Assembly (NCBI GenBank): GCA_039881145.1
Contig: JAYKKI010000007.1
Span: forward strand, 45,221,001-45,285,000
DNA: 64,000 nt
Source of the DNA: Druceiella hillmani
Taxonomy: Eukaryota > Arthropoda > Insecta > Lepidoptera > Hepialidae
Direction: 5' to 3'
In this document: in pieces, positions 12,786 through 29,424 of the stretch
How the letters are laid out: each line of letters starts with the position of its first letter
How positions within the stretch are numbered: position 1 is the stretch's first letter
Program-made: the position numbers and the translations under genes
Notes under the pieces: model-generated
Told to the model about the DNA's origin: nothing
Seen by the model: only the letters and a program-made list of their open reading frames with translations
Databases searched by the model: none

Positions 12786-15700
12786 AACAGTATTATAAAA
12801 TTGAAAATATATTTTCAATAGATTGTTAAGAAATATTTTTGTGATAAGTTATTTCATAAAAATAAAATAAAATTTATATTTTATTATTAACAACTATCTG
12901 AATATTTCTTTTTTCGTTTTGAATTTGTTCAAATAAAAATATTTCAATATAGAAATATAAAAAAATTTAGATGTTTCAAATCTTTCAATCATCCCATAAC
13001 CGCTTACTTTTTGGTTGGAAAATGGCATGGAGTAACACATTTCATTATTTTTCATCACTTCAAAAACTCTGACCAAATACTATTTTTATGTGTATTTTTG
13101 TACAAACATAAATCTGTCATGTTTTAATTGATACATTAGCGCCAAAACTAACTGCTATTAATTTGTAATCATACGAATCATGTCCTCCAAATATATAGTC
13201 AATTATAAATAGTTTTTAGGTTCTAATCTTATTCAGTAAGATGTTATCATTTAATCGTTATGTTTTTCGAGTAACATCACACGATATCACGAACACGTGT
13301 AAAAATACGTGCCCAAACACACGTTACCAAGGAAACATAACTTGAATGAATACGCCATTACATAATTTAACTTACAGAATGAAATAGGTACATTTATCAA
13401 ACACGATTTAGATTAATAGCTGTGCTCACGTGGGTAGGTATACGAAATAGGTATTTTCCTGCCACCTACTTCTGATAGCAATGCGATATCAAATAATTAC
13501 GTGATGTCATTCCGTCTATCAGTTTGTCACCAGTGTGATCAGATTAAAACGAAAAATAACAAAACAATTAAAATTGAAAACATTAAAAAACCGAATTTAA
13601 ATTGTAAATTACCGGCTCTGTGGAAAACGAATTACATAAAAGGTTCTTTTCCATATTGTCAATGTTTATTTCGAATTTATTTATTTGTTTATTTTATGTG
13701 AATACCGATGAAATAAAAATTCGAAAAGGGCACATTAGCAAATGAGCCGCTTCTTTCAACGCCTTTACTGCATCCGTTTATCTTTATCTTTAATTATATA
13801 GCATCTCTATTATAGTCGTTCTCTCCAGAGAGCATCCCTTTTAATAAAGTTTATCAAGCTAGGAACAGATGACTTTAATTTTCTATGAATCTTTTTTTTT
13901 ATTAGAATATAATCTATATTGGATAAATGATGTTAGTTTTTTACGATTACCTGTTTCTCTCTTCTATAATTGAACAAAATATTCCAAATCACGTGAAATT
14001 CAACTATACTTTATGCTCCGGACAACTGCAGTAACCAATGCGACGATCGGGCGGTTGTGGGTGCATAACTCCCGGCGACCGGACAAAGGAATCACATGGT
14101 GGCACACATAACACATTACGACAGTCCAAATATCAGTTAATTACAGTTCAAGTCCGAGTTCGCTCACTTAAGTACAAAGTTCAGGCACCTCACTTAATTA
14201 CACAGTTCAAGCAATCGGTATTTTAAGAGATATTCAGCCTTGTAAACAGTATTTCAATTAAAAAAAATCCTATAACGTGCGAAGAATATTTGGTAATCAA
14301 CCTAGCGAGCTCCCTCCAGACTTCATAGTCAATATAGATCTGTTGAACGTCGAATCCTCCAATGTAGGAACACTAACTACCGCCTGTCGTCCCGCACTAC
14401 GAGTAAGAATACATTTCTTTACTCGTAGGTCCCGCACACTTGTATCACTATTATATTCAGGATTTAAAAAGTAAAGAGAACTACTCAGCCATTTCCGATG
14501 CACAGATTCAATATTTTCAAAATAACATTATTTTTAAATTAGATTACAATTTATTTTCCATACGAGCGAAGCTGCGGATTAAAGCAAGTAGATATTATTA
14601 TAACTGATAATAATTATATATGATCTCTATTCCGCTATAGTGGTTTTTTGAAATGGTATTCTATTTGCTCAATTTTTATTTTCAACTGGATTCTGGGATG
14701 AATAGAAAAAAAAACAAAAGAGAATCATACACTGGATATCGTTATTATACCTCTACATTTTTATTTGGTCTTATTACTGGTTGAAAAAAGCTAATAACAT
14801 TAGTACGTACTTAAAAGGCGTCAATTGCAATTGTTATTATAATACTTATTTAGGGTAAATAATAATTAATTTTAACTTTCAACGTTTCATAAAAAGTTCA
14901 TTTTTGAAGTCGATTTTTTATATATTTTTTAAATTTACGTATAGAAGAACAAAGGTCAGAGAGATCGCAATGACACATAATAGCGCTGATATGTTAGAAA
15001 GAGATAGCGAAATAAAACCATTTGAACCGTTTTTTGCAACGTAGGTCGCAATCATGGCACGCGGAAAGTTGCGTTCGCTGTTTTTTAGCGTGTTCCAATT
15101 TATCCTTTATTATATTGTTAAAATAAGTGTATTTAGAACAACAATGACTTGTTCTGTTCTCGAGTATGATAATACAAATTGAAATAACCCAAGTGAATGC
15201 ACATTTCACTGGTAATTTGTAAATAAATTATACCTTACTTTTTGTATTTATTTTCAAAAACCCGCGCCGAAATTACTATTTCATATATGTATAAAAATTT
15301 AAAGAATAATATTAATATTAGCCTAATTACACGCAAAATACGTTAAAATATGATGATTTGGCGAATTTTTAGGTAAATATATTTTTTCGACGTTTACGCT
15401 AAAGTACATCCTCTTATCGAAATTTTGTAGTTGAATTTAAATAAGCTTAGTATTGTTCAATGCAATAGAAATTAAAGCATTGGTATTTTTAGAATTCCGT
15501 AGCAAACTAGGAACCTTATAATTTCATCATGACTGTCAGTCCGTCTTCTGTACTTATATCACAGCGCAATTCATGGAAACTTGAGATAAATTTTTTCGCT
15601 TATCCTATCTCCGTAGGTACCCCCTACAGGTAAATATTTTTAATTGTTTTTCAAAATACAATTAAATATAATATTTTTATCTCTTTTTTCTATCGTACTT

Positions 15701-16964
15701 TTTAAAAATATGAATAAAATCGTAACATAAATTATGTTGTCCCAAATATTTTACGGGAATGACAAAATTTAAATTAAATTTTGTTTCATTAATATTGATA
15801 ACTTTTTAAAACTTGTCAAATTATAAACAATTAATAATATTAGATTTAATTAAAATTAAATTGTTTATTTAATTTTATTTTAATTTTAACCCATAAAATA
15901 CTTATAATTTATCTTTAATTATTAAATAAACAGTAATAATTTATAAAAATTTCGTTTATTTCTGGAAAAACTAAATATTTTGAAAAACTATTATAATATA
16001 ATACTAATTAATTATTTTTAATAATTAAGCTACATTAATTAATTAATTAACTCATTTTAGTTGATAATATTTATAATTCAAATATTTATTTATTAAATTC
16101 TGATACACAAGACACAATAAATTAAATTTATTACTTTTAATTTTCAAATTATGTAGCATGAAATCTAGAACGGATATAACTGTTATCAATATTTAAAAAT
16201 AAGACAGTAATTACCATTACTAAATTACTGTAATAAAAAGCGGACATGAGCTAAACAAATGAAAGCTTTTCGTTAGAAGACAACGACTAAAAAAATTTCT
16301 CCGAAAAGCTAAGTCTTCACCAGACTAAAAATTGCAAAGAAAAAGAGTGTAAAAAGACTTGTAGAAAAAAAACTCGAGAATTTCTACATTAGGAAGAAAT
16401 CGCTGTATTCAATGCATAAACTACGCATGTTCATAAGATGGCACCAACACCTTTATTCTCGAATAATGTAGCAATCGGCATGACAATTGTTTCAACATTA
16501 CTGGAAAGGTATGAACTCACGGAGTTTAGTATTATTCCTTAAGGTAATGCGAGTAACAGTCTTCCGTCAGGAATTATTGATCCATGATAATACATAACTC
16601 GTTTTCAAATGGGATCCAACACCTCATAAAAACCTTCGCTGGTCATTCTGAAGTAAATTTAAAATCATTCTTTATCTTTACGAAACTGTATCACTAGCGT
16701 GTAACTTTCACAACAATGATGTCTTTCATGGCACCGTCTTCTTTTTGTTCGGAAAATATTGTTCATAAAATAACTTCAGTTAATAATATTTTAACTTCTT
16801 TAACGTTTCTGATGTAAACCTCCTTCTTTCCTTCCTGAGCACCAAATTGTGTAAGTACGAATGCTTTCTTGTCTCTTTTCCTCTTCAATATCTTCAAATA
16901 TGTTAATTACAATTCACTCCAAATTTAGATTTTTAATTAGACTTTTGCATAAAAAGTCCATACA
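12786..16964. other. Intergenic stretch with a repeat-like patch near 14.0-14.6 kb
   Basis: No gene is recognised. A GC-richer patch (14030-14470) gives short ORFs on both strands without family similarity. At about 14565 the sequence acgagcgaagctgcggatta resembles a common repeat tail of lepidopteran genomes. The part from 15.6 to 16.2 kb is extremely AT-rich. Confidence 0.35.
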
Positions 16965-18254
16965 ATGTTCGTTTCAGTGCCAACGAGTCCTAAAAGACAA
17001 AAAATGTGGCTACAATTAACCCGACGAGATCCAAACAGCATTGTAGCTCACTCAAATGTTTTTATGTGTGAAGATCATTTCGATGTAAGTGATATTTGTG
17101 TTTTAAACATTATTATCGATATCAATGCCCATAAACCAAAAATCTCTCGCTCGCTCGCCCGCCAATTAAATTTTCTACGTCTCGATTCACTTCTCCCTTT
17201 AAGACTGAGGATTTATCATGCCATCTTCGGCCATCAATGTCCGGAGTTACCAAACCAATTAAGAGAAATATTTTTGGCGAAGTTGAAAAGTCAGCTAGTG
17301 ATATTTCTTGTTTCACTGAAACTGTGACATGTGATTATTCATCTCCTTTTACAACTCCATCGTCATCCAGGGTGTCTGCCTCTGAAAGTAGTTTCGCAGA
17401 TATCAATGAACAGTGCCTCAAAAACACTATGCGTTTAATCCAGAAGAAATCATTAATGTATGTTGATATTTCAAAAGAATGCTATTTTTTAGTTCACTTG
17501 TTGCATAAACACACAAATATAAAAATAGAAAACATTTTGTTATGTTTAAAAAAAATTAGATTGAACAGAACAATTTTGAAATATCGTTATCTTATGCCAG
17601 TAAATTGTTTTTAAAAAACATTCCAATAATCGCTAGTATATTACGTCCATTCATAGTAAACTTAGATAAACATTTAGTAAAAAATAATCTCCCTATTGCA
17701 TTTAGACATAACTATCATAATGTCAGCTGTATCATAGATTGCTTAGAAATTGATATACAAAAACCATCAAAGGCAAAAAAAAACTTCATCAGGCTCTAAC
17801 GTGGTCACATTACAAAAAAGGAAATACTGTAAAATATTTAATATCCTGCACACCTAATGGTTCAGTTAATTATATTTCTCATGGATTCGGAGGTAGAACT
17901 AGTAACATTACTATAGTTGAAAATTGTGACTTTTTAGATTGATTAACCCAGGGTACTTTCATCTTAGCTGACAGAGGTTTTAAACACATTGAACAGATAC
18001 TTAATGAAAAGGACATAAAACTATTAAAGCCACCCAGTGTAAAAACTGGTTCAAAGTTATTAAAAACAGAAGTTAGGCAAATAAAAATAATTGCTAGCTC
18101 GAGGATTCATATAGAAAGAGTAATAAGGCGTTTAAGAGAATTTCATATGTTAAAGCAACACTCTGTGATAAATACTAACATACTTCATGTACTTTATCAT
18201 GTCATTATTATTGCATGTGCCCTGATCAATTTGCAGGATTATCTTATTAAGTAA
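16965..18254 (+). pseudogene. THAP-domain DDE transposase, broken
   Basis: The start reads MFVSVPTSPKRQKMWLQLTR, then SNVFMCEDHF. This is the second half of a THAP zinc finger, with its later cysteine and histidine visible and the first cysteines not in this exon. A GTAAGT donor at 17085 suggests an intron right after it. A middle region (17237-17600) is serine-rich, then helical. The catalytic core shows three acidic residues in the DDE_Tnp_4 pattern: Asp at 17737 (IIDCLEID), Asp at 17970 (LADRGF) and Glu at 18114 (HIERVI). An A-run near 17775 shifts the frame, and a TGA at 17940-17942 interrupts the core. The frame ends naturally at 18252-18254. It would have cut and joined element ends in the nucleus. 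Confidence 0.8.
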
Positions 18255-19381
18255 TATAGAATTGTATGTATCAAAATGTAAGATTAAAAGAAATAAATAA
18301 TTATTTTATTTATTTATTACAAATTAGATAAGTTTTATTTATTAGATAAAACGACACTTATAACTGAATTATACATGTGCCATTTATTGCCAGAAAAAAT
18401 TTCATGCACTACATTTAATACTTATATTACTTACTTATATTATTTCACTTAATAAAACTTAAAAAAATAATTGTAGGTAAAGATTCAAAGTAAAAGTTGA
18501 GAATAATAAATTTGATTAGGTATATTAAGTCATATATAATAGATTATATACATTCAGGCTGCAATTCAAAAATATTCTGCATTATATTATTGTCATCTCT
18601 TCGCGTCTTTTCGTCACATTGTTTGATAAGGTCCTGTCTTTGTCTTTTTGTGAAAATTATACTTTGTTCTACTAAAAAACATAAACAGCAATGGGGACTA
18701 CCGACAGAAGTGAAAACTTAAGAGTTTGAAATAATTATACCATTATTTTGCATTAGTAAAGATATTTTCAAAATTCAACACATAAATCTAAAATTATCAT
18801 AAAATTTTTAGTTTTAAAATCCGTGACAAAAATATTATCGAACAACTAGAAATATATTTTACCATGCTAGTAAAATAACTCCTAAGCCAATACGAAAATA
18901 TTAAAACAATAATAAATAAATAAAATCAACTTATTAAAGCAAATATTGATACGAGTATTGAAAATATTTGAAAATAAATGCTTTGTTTTTTGTTATTCAT
19001 TTTTCTATATATAAATATTGACGTATTTCGTACTCACTGTTGTAGTGGACAGTGATCCTGTAATTAAGCAATTAAAATAATAAATGAAAACACAATTAAA
19101 CAACACAGTGTGCACAGTATACACGGATTGAAATTTTCAGGTAGACAATTTAACTTTACTTATATAGATATACACAGCACTAATCTTACATAAGAGATCA
19201 CGCTTATAGCTACAAATATACTGTTATTACAGGATATCGGTGACGCGAGCTCACAAGATTTTAACCGTGCAAAAAGCGTCCAACGCGCTCATCATACTGT
19301 CGGGTATATACAATATATTGGTGTATAAATATGTATACGTATACACTGCGCGTCCGCCAGTCTGGTCTAGAGCATTAGGTG

Positions 19382-19437
<56 letters not shown>

Positions 19438-19766
19438 CACTGCTGGCCAGGTGCAACACGTCATATTCATCGCCACAGATATACTGTTAACATTAGCATA
19501 TCCGTGACGCGAACCCATAAGATTTTTCCCAAACAAAAATCGCTCATTGCGCTTGAAGAAGCTTTCACTTCAATAAATGATTGTACATTATTTAAATTTA
19601 ATATAGTTGTTATTATTATAAATAAATCATTTTAAAGCAAAATAAAGTTGTTTTTTTTTTAGTTTTAATCATTCGAATGGGTCCTCCGTCCCTCTTCCCT
19701 ACCTTGTTACGCAATAAAGGCCTTCTTCGATGAAAAGAATAAGAAAAACACTGATTTTCTATTTTC
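18255..19766. repeat. Spacer between transposase and nuclease, with duplication and TA run
   Basis: Two imperfect direct copies, about 19212-19295 and 19473-19558, share atatactgtta and gtgacgcgaNcNcaNaagatttt. They flank a TA microsatellite (19386-19435). A 27-base sequence at 18695-18721 recurs exactly at 58413-58439. None of this is coding. It looks like later insertion inside the element or ordinary element spacer. Confidence 0.45.
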
Positions 19767-20853
19767 TCATAATCGTAGTGAACTGGTGTTTCGATATAAA
19801 ATCGGAAATATATTTGTTTTCCAGAATAAAGTCAATTTTTGTAATAAATTACTAACGTAATCACAATTTACTAAAATAATTTCAACTTTATTTGTTTTTT
19901 CAAAGTTGCTATCAGCAACACAAAAATAACATTTCTTTACACCAGATGTATACATTTGTAGTTGCACCTGTGCCTTACACTTTTCAGCAATAATACCATT
20001 TTTTAAATAATTCTCCGTAGCTTTTGCATTTGTAGGGCATTTTATTTCGATAACGGCATCTTTCAGTTTGCCATCTGGAGAGGCTGCAATCATCGGATAT
20101 TCTTGGGATATATCAAGTCCACATAAAATTATTTTTTTCTTTAATTCGATACCAACTATCTGTCGGACGGCCAATTCCAACTTTCTGCCTCTTTTCATAG
20201 CAGCAGTGTCCGGTATTTTTGCACCCATGATGGCAGCCACCAACGAACCATCTGATGTGTGGCAAACACTTGCTTCATACACCTTTGAAGCTGTGATACG
20301 GCCAGATCGCAATTCATACCACAAACTGGTCTTATTTTGTTTTTATCACAGCTTAATGGAATGTTATTTGCATGGCCTCCACAACTTTATCGGCATCTAA
20401 TTTTACATCTTGGCTTTGGTTCATTATAAAATGAAACAATGAATATTGCACAACGCCAGCATGTTTAAAATCATGCTGATATTTCAGCAGCTCACAGTTA
20501 TCAAGTTTCCTTTTTTTAGCTTCCGAAAGAAATTCAGTCAGAAGTGCTGAAGAACTAGGTCGGTGCGGTACTTTTTTCTTACACATCTGCTGCACAGTAA
20601 TGTATTTGATAGTAATCCCTACTCTGTACAAAGTAGGTTTTTTCCAGTTGCACTCAACCGACGTACATGGAGGCTCCTCACTGCGACGATGGGCCCACAT
20701 CACAAAAGCAACTGCATGCTTGCAACCTCCAGCTGAAGCGGCACAATCGTGGCACTGACAGCTAGTGATTTCGCCATCGTTTTCATTTACTTTCATTGTC
20801 AGATTATATGACTTGTTTCTCAATTTATGCTCGGAACACATTTTACACTTCAC
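19767..20853 (-). pseudogene. SWIM zinc finger plus YqaJ-type nuclease, frameshifted
   Basis: The first part (20353-20853, 166 codons) holds a SWIM motif C32-x-C34 ... C44-x-H46 (CQCHDC...GGCKHAVAFVMW). The second part (19767-20324, 185 codons) is a YqaJ/lambda-exonuclease-type domain. It has the entry motif WYELRSGRITASK, Glu50 in GRKLE, Asp84 in ASPDG, Glu93 and Lys95 in EIKCP, and the glutamine-rich AQVQLQMY helix (119-125). These are the expected metal-binding and catalytic positions. Between 20325 and 20352 there are stops in the frames needed to join the halves, so a small indel or unrecognised intron separates them. Family nucleases of this fold resect DNA ends. Its role in transposition is inferred from context. 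The first ATG (20851-20853) lies inside a palindrome, so the true N-terminus may be lost. Confidence 0.8.
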
Positions 20854-20983
20854 TGTGCATTTGCACAGTGAAGTGTAAAATGCATCGGGATTTCAGCATC
20901 AAATTTTACACTTCACTGTGCATTTGCACTGTGAAGTGTAAACTGCATCGGGAATCAGGTATTTACCTGATTCCCGATGCAGC
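20841..20983. repeat. Cluster of three palindromes
   Basis: Palindrome 1 has 18-base arms 20841-20858 and 20863-20880 (ttttacacttcactgtgc) around the loop attt. Palindrome 2 at about 20914-20951 repeats the same arms with one mismatch. Each is followed by tgcatcggga, so they form a tandem duplication. Palindrome 3 has 19-base perfect arms 20944-20962 and 20965-20983 (ctgcatcgggaatcaggta) around tt. All three could extrude as cruciforms. The cluster covers the 5' end of the nuclease ORF. Confidence 0.85.
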
Positions 20984-21032
20984 TGAACGTAGCCAATCGC
21001 ATCATCCCCGTACGATTCCCTTGAAGACCTGT

Positions 21033-21131
21033 GAAAGCAAAGGGTTTTTGCATTTAATTATGTAATAAACATCACAGAAATGCTTAGACAACATATTGTC
21101 TAAGCATTAAATGCAAAAACCCTTTGCTTTC
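21033..21131. repeat. Nested palindrome
   Basis: Outer arms of 26 bases (21033-21058 and 21106-21131, beginning gaaagcaaaggg) match perfectly. Inside, a second perfect hairpin has arms 21081-21091 and 21096-21106 (tgcttagacaa) around cata. It may be a tiny foldback element. No target duplication is evident (gacctgt on the left, attatg on the right). Confidence 0.85.
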
Positions 21132-21473
21132 ATTATGATCTAAAATGAGATTTTATAAACATTTTCTAAATATATTTTAGTTATTTCTGTAGACAAATCA
21201 TTTATAAAAGATAGTCACATTGCTGTTTTTACATTTGTGACTTCCGCGTTGTTTTTAAAGAAACGTGCAACAATAAACGCGTCTATTTTAGGTAGGTTTC
21301 TGTTATCAGCTTCCACGAAATTTCTTTTCATTTTGACAATGTATAAACCAGTGGAAACAAAAAAAAGGATAGGGAAACTTTAAGAAAAATATGTCACTAA
21401 AGACTTAAAATTTAGATAGTACCAGAAACAAAACAAAGTTTACGAATTATAATCGATCTGTTTACATGAGTGC

Positions 21474-22000
21474 GACGTCATCTAACTTTTAACTAATAAG
21501 GCGTTTGCAACGTTGATTGAATTTAAAAAAATATTGTGATTTCTGTACGTGTTTTTCTGACAAAATATAAACATACTTTTAAGAAAAATACGCTTATTTA
21601 TATTAAAATCTAAAAGAAATTGTAGTATATTTTTGATGTTGTGAAGTAGCCTTATTCAGAAAACAATAAAGTCTATTTATTTATGATTTAAGTTTCGAAT
21701 AATATTATAGTGCTGATATGTACATTAATGATTAAATATGTGTTTGAGTACGTTGTATGGCGTGCTAAATTAGTTAAATATGAAAGGCTTGCTTGTGACG
21801 TCATCTGACTTTTAACCAATAACAGGGCATTTGCGACGCTGATTGAATTTCAAAAAATATTGTGATTTCTTCGTTTTTTTTTATAAAATATGAACTTATT
21901 CTTCCGAAAATTGAAAGTAATACGCTTATTTACGTTATAATCTAATAGGATGATCACGAATTGTGGTATATTTTCGATGTTGTCAAATAGCCTATTGTAA
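21474..22000. repeat. Diverged direct duplication of about 200 bp
   Basis: Copies begin at 21474 and 21797, each with gacgtcatctNacttttaac. They continue through gattgaattt..aaaatattgtgatttct and a segment gtNgtatattttNgatgttgt. The offset is 323 bases. It is probably a transposon fragment in two copies. No coding sequence is seen. Confidence 0.65.
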
Positions 22001-22149
22001 CCCAAAATTGGTATTGACATTAACGGTATCAAAATATTGTCAATGTTATCTGCAATTAACATTTTATCTTGTCCTAAATGAGGTACATAGATTAAGTAGT
22101 GCATTATATACGGTAGTGGATGTGATAAATATAGCATAATCATACCTCT

Positions 22150-27245
<5,096 letters not shown>

Positions 27246-29416
27246 CAGTGGCGGACTACGCCTGGCCTGTCAGAGGCTCGGGGCGGCAAAGTTGAATAAG
27301 GCCCTCAGTCTAAGAACTTGATGTAATTTTACTAGCTTTTTATTTAGTTCCCATTTGTATGCACAAGTGTGTTTGTTTATTTAGTTCAAATCTTGCATGT
27401 GAAATTTAAATTCGACTTACGTAAACATGTATAGAATATGGATATGGAAGAGGAAAGTAAAATACGAATTAGCAAAAAACAAGTAATAAGGATTACCAAA
27501 AAACAATTAGTAAAAATAAAGTAATAGGTAGTTTTTATTTTCTGTAAGTATAAATGAACTCCTCAATAACTTCACTAAAATTCAATTTGTTTTGAAACTT
27601 TGCTTTCAATTGAAAGTACGGACAGATGGACGACTGTCACGAGATTGTCACTCTTGATTCAATGTGGATCGTAGGTAATTTTTAGTTAATTTAAGTTTGG
27701 TAAAACTTCTCTCGTACGATGCAACCGAGATGCAAATGGTCAAGTAGTATTTAAATATAAATGATATAAAGGGTAACGATTCACTAAAGTCCCATTTTTT
27801 TATAAATTGAAGGATTTCGCAGGCTGTCCATTTGGAAGTAATGTCGCACACATATCGGTGGTACTTACATGCCTGTGGTACCTTTTTATTTCTTGGAAAA
27901 CCTGCTCCTTATCAAATTCATCGTAAATTTGTACTAGATTGTCCAGTACTACAACCATAGCATCATCTGAAGCTTCTCGCATAAACATTGTTTTAATCAT
28001 TTAGAAAATATTTTTGATTTGTTTCATGGCCATGTATCGTTATATAAATCTATTTATGCATTCAAACATTGACTGACGTATTTCTTCTTGAATCGATAAT
28101 CCATTATCAATTAGCTGGTTCACCCGGCATTGTTCCTTTTACCTTCCTTCTTTCTCGTCTCTCGATGTTAATATCCATATCATTACATTTTTTAGTGCCA
28201 ATAGTTACAGCATTGTCTACAATCGTGGTTCGTTCGGTCACTATATACTCATTCAGGACTTTTAGTTTGGCGAGTCCTATCTCCAGAGTCATTTTTGGAG
28301 ACTGTAAATATTGTTGAACTAAATTAACTGCCTTCAGTATCGAGAGCCAAAATTGTATATAAGTCAAAAAGGTAAAATCACAAATAGTCGGCAGGAGCAA
28401 GTTTGCTCCTGATCTTGCATCAAAATTTGCTTTTGATGGATCTTAAAAATTTTCTGAAACATTCACAATGGTCTCTACGTTTTCTTTTACGACTTTTACC
28501 GGCTTGTAATGAGTGCTCCAACGAGTATCAGATAAACATTTTAAATGTTATCCAGTTTTCTCTTTAAGTCAATGCCATCTCTGTGTAGATGATGAAAAGA
28601 ATGAATATAATTTCTCTACTGTTCCAAAACATGTATCACTAGAAGGAACACATGAAAATGCCTGGACTCTGCAAAGATTCAAGAAATGATATGACTTCTT
28701 GGATTTTTCTTTGTACCCCTCCATAGACACCTGACATTGATGCGGCATCGTAACAACCTTGAGCCCTGCACAACGCAAAATATCCAGTCCATCTTTTCCC
28801 AGCTGTTGCTGAATGTCTTTTGACATATCTTCAGCAGTGTTTCCAGACATAAAAAAAAACCCAAGAGAGATTCTCGTTCTTCCTCAATGTAATTTTTTAT
28901 ATAAATTAATCTAATAATTTGACTCATTTGGTCTGTTTAACTTTCGTCAGGAGTGCTGTCAAAAGTGATTCCGTAATATTTAGCCTTTTTAATATCTGCA
29001 ATAATTTTTTGGTTTACGTCTTCACCGAAACAGACTAAATTAATTTTGTATCCCTTTTGACAATTAAGAAAGTACTCTCTTTGACGCACCAGCGGACTTT
29101 TCAAGTTTTAAATAATGCTCTTTCAACACTGGATCATATTTCGTTAACAGTTGTACCAATTCTAGAAAATTTCCTTGGTTTCAGAAGAAATACCTTCACG
29201 ATAGCCTCGGAAAACAAGATTTTGTTGGGCCGAAAATAGTGTTATGTCTAAAAGGCGATGTAAAATCTTTCTCCATTTCTTAGTTTCATCGTTATCTTTA
29301 TCAATGGTTTTATTAAGTTTCAATCCCATAGCCGACGTTTTCCATTTTTCTAAGTTTGTTAGTTGTTCATGCGATTATTCATGCTTTTATACCCTTCGAT
29401 TTAATTTCCTCCACTG
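27246..29416 (-). mobile_element. hAT transposon relic with terminal repeats
   Basis: The left end reads cagtggcggactacg. The right end, reverse-complemented, reads cagtggaggaaatt. Both fit the hAT terminal pattern CAGTGGNGGA. Between them lies a decayed transposase on the minus strand. The 8-base flanks (cagattgt and acaaaaac) do not match. A partial match, cagattta, occurs slightly further right at about 29425, so the right boundary is uncertain. Confidence 0.65.
27650..29330 (-). pseudogene. hAT transposase, ZMYM1/DUF4371-like, broken
   Basis: Fragments in changing frames run in the family order. Near 29270 is ILHRLLDITLFSAQQNLVFRG. Near 29000 is KKAKYYGITFDSTPDES. Near 28700 is YHFLNLCRVQAFSCVPSSDT with LYSFFSSSTQRW. 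Near 28510 is CLSDTRWSTHY. From 28400 the helical part runs (NLVQQYLQSPKMTLEIG). At 27660-27720 is ASYERSFTKLKLTKNYLRST, the C-terminal dimerisation block. Many stops and frameshifts separate them, so it is a dead copy. The family is the one often annotated as zinc finger MYM-type protein 1-like. Confidence 0.82.
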
Positions 29417-29424
29417 ACAAAAAC

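Larger units (their letters stand above)
16965..20853. mobile_element. Two-gene DNA transposon of ISL2EU type, decayed
   Basis: A THAP/DDE transposase gene on the plus strand (16965-18254) faces a SWIM/YqaJ nuclease gene on the minus strand (19767-20853). They converge over 1.5 kb. From memory of the Repbase families, ISL2EU elements carry exactly this pair. Both genes have disabling changes. Element ends and target duplications were not found. The right side stops in a palindrome cluster, and the left end lies somewhere before 16965. The spacer holds a TA microsatellite and other repeats, so later insertions are likely. The coordinates are those of the coding parts only. Confidence 0.6.

Noticed and set aside
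14038..14503. Three overlapping open frames of 62-68 codons in a GC-richer patch
   Set aside because: None resembles a known protein, they overlap on both strands, and the patch looks like an eroded repeat.
20068..20400. 110-codon open frame on the plus strand
   Set aside because: It is the antisense shadow of the YqaJ nuclease domain.
28069..28317. 82-codon open frame on the plus strand
   Set aside because: It is the antisense shadow of the hAT transposase relic.
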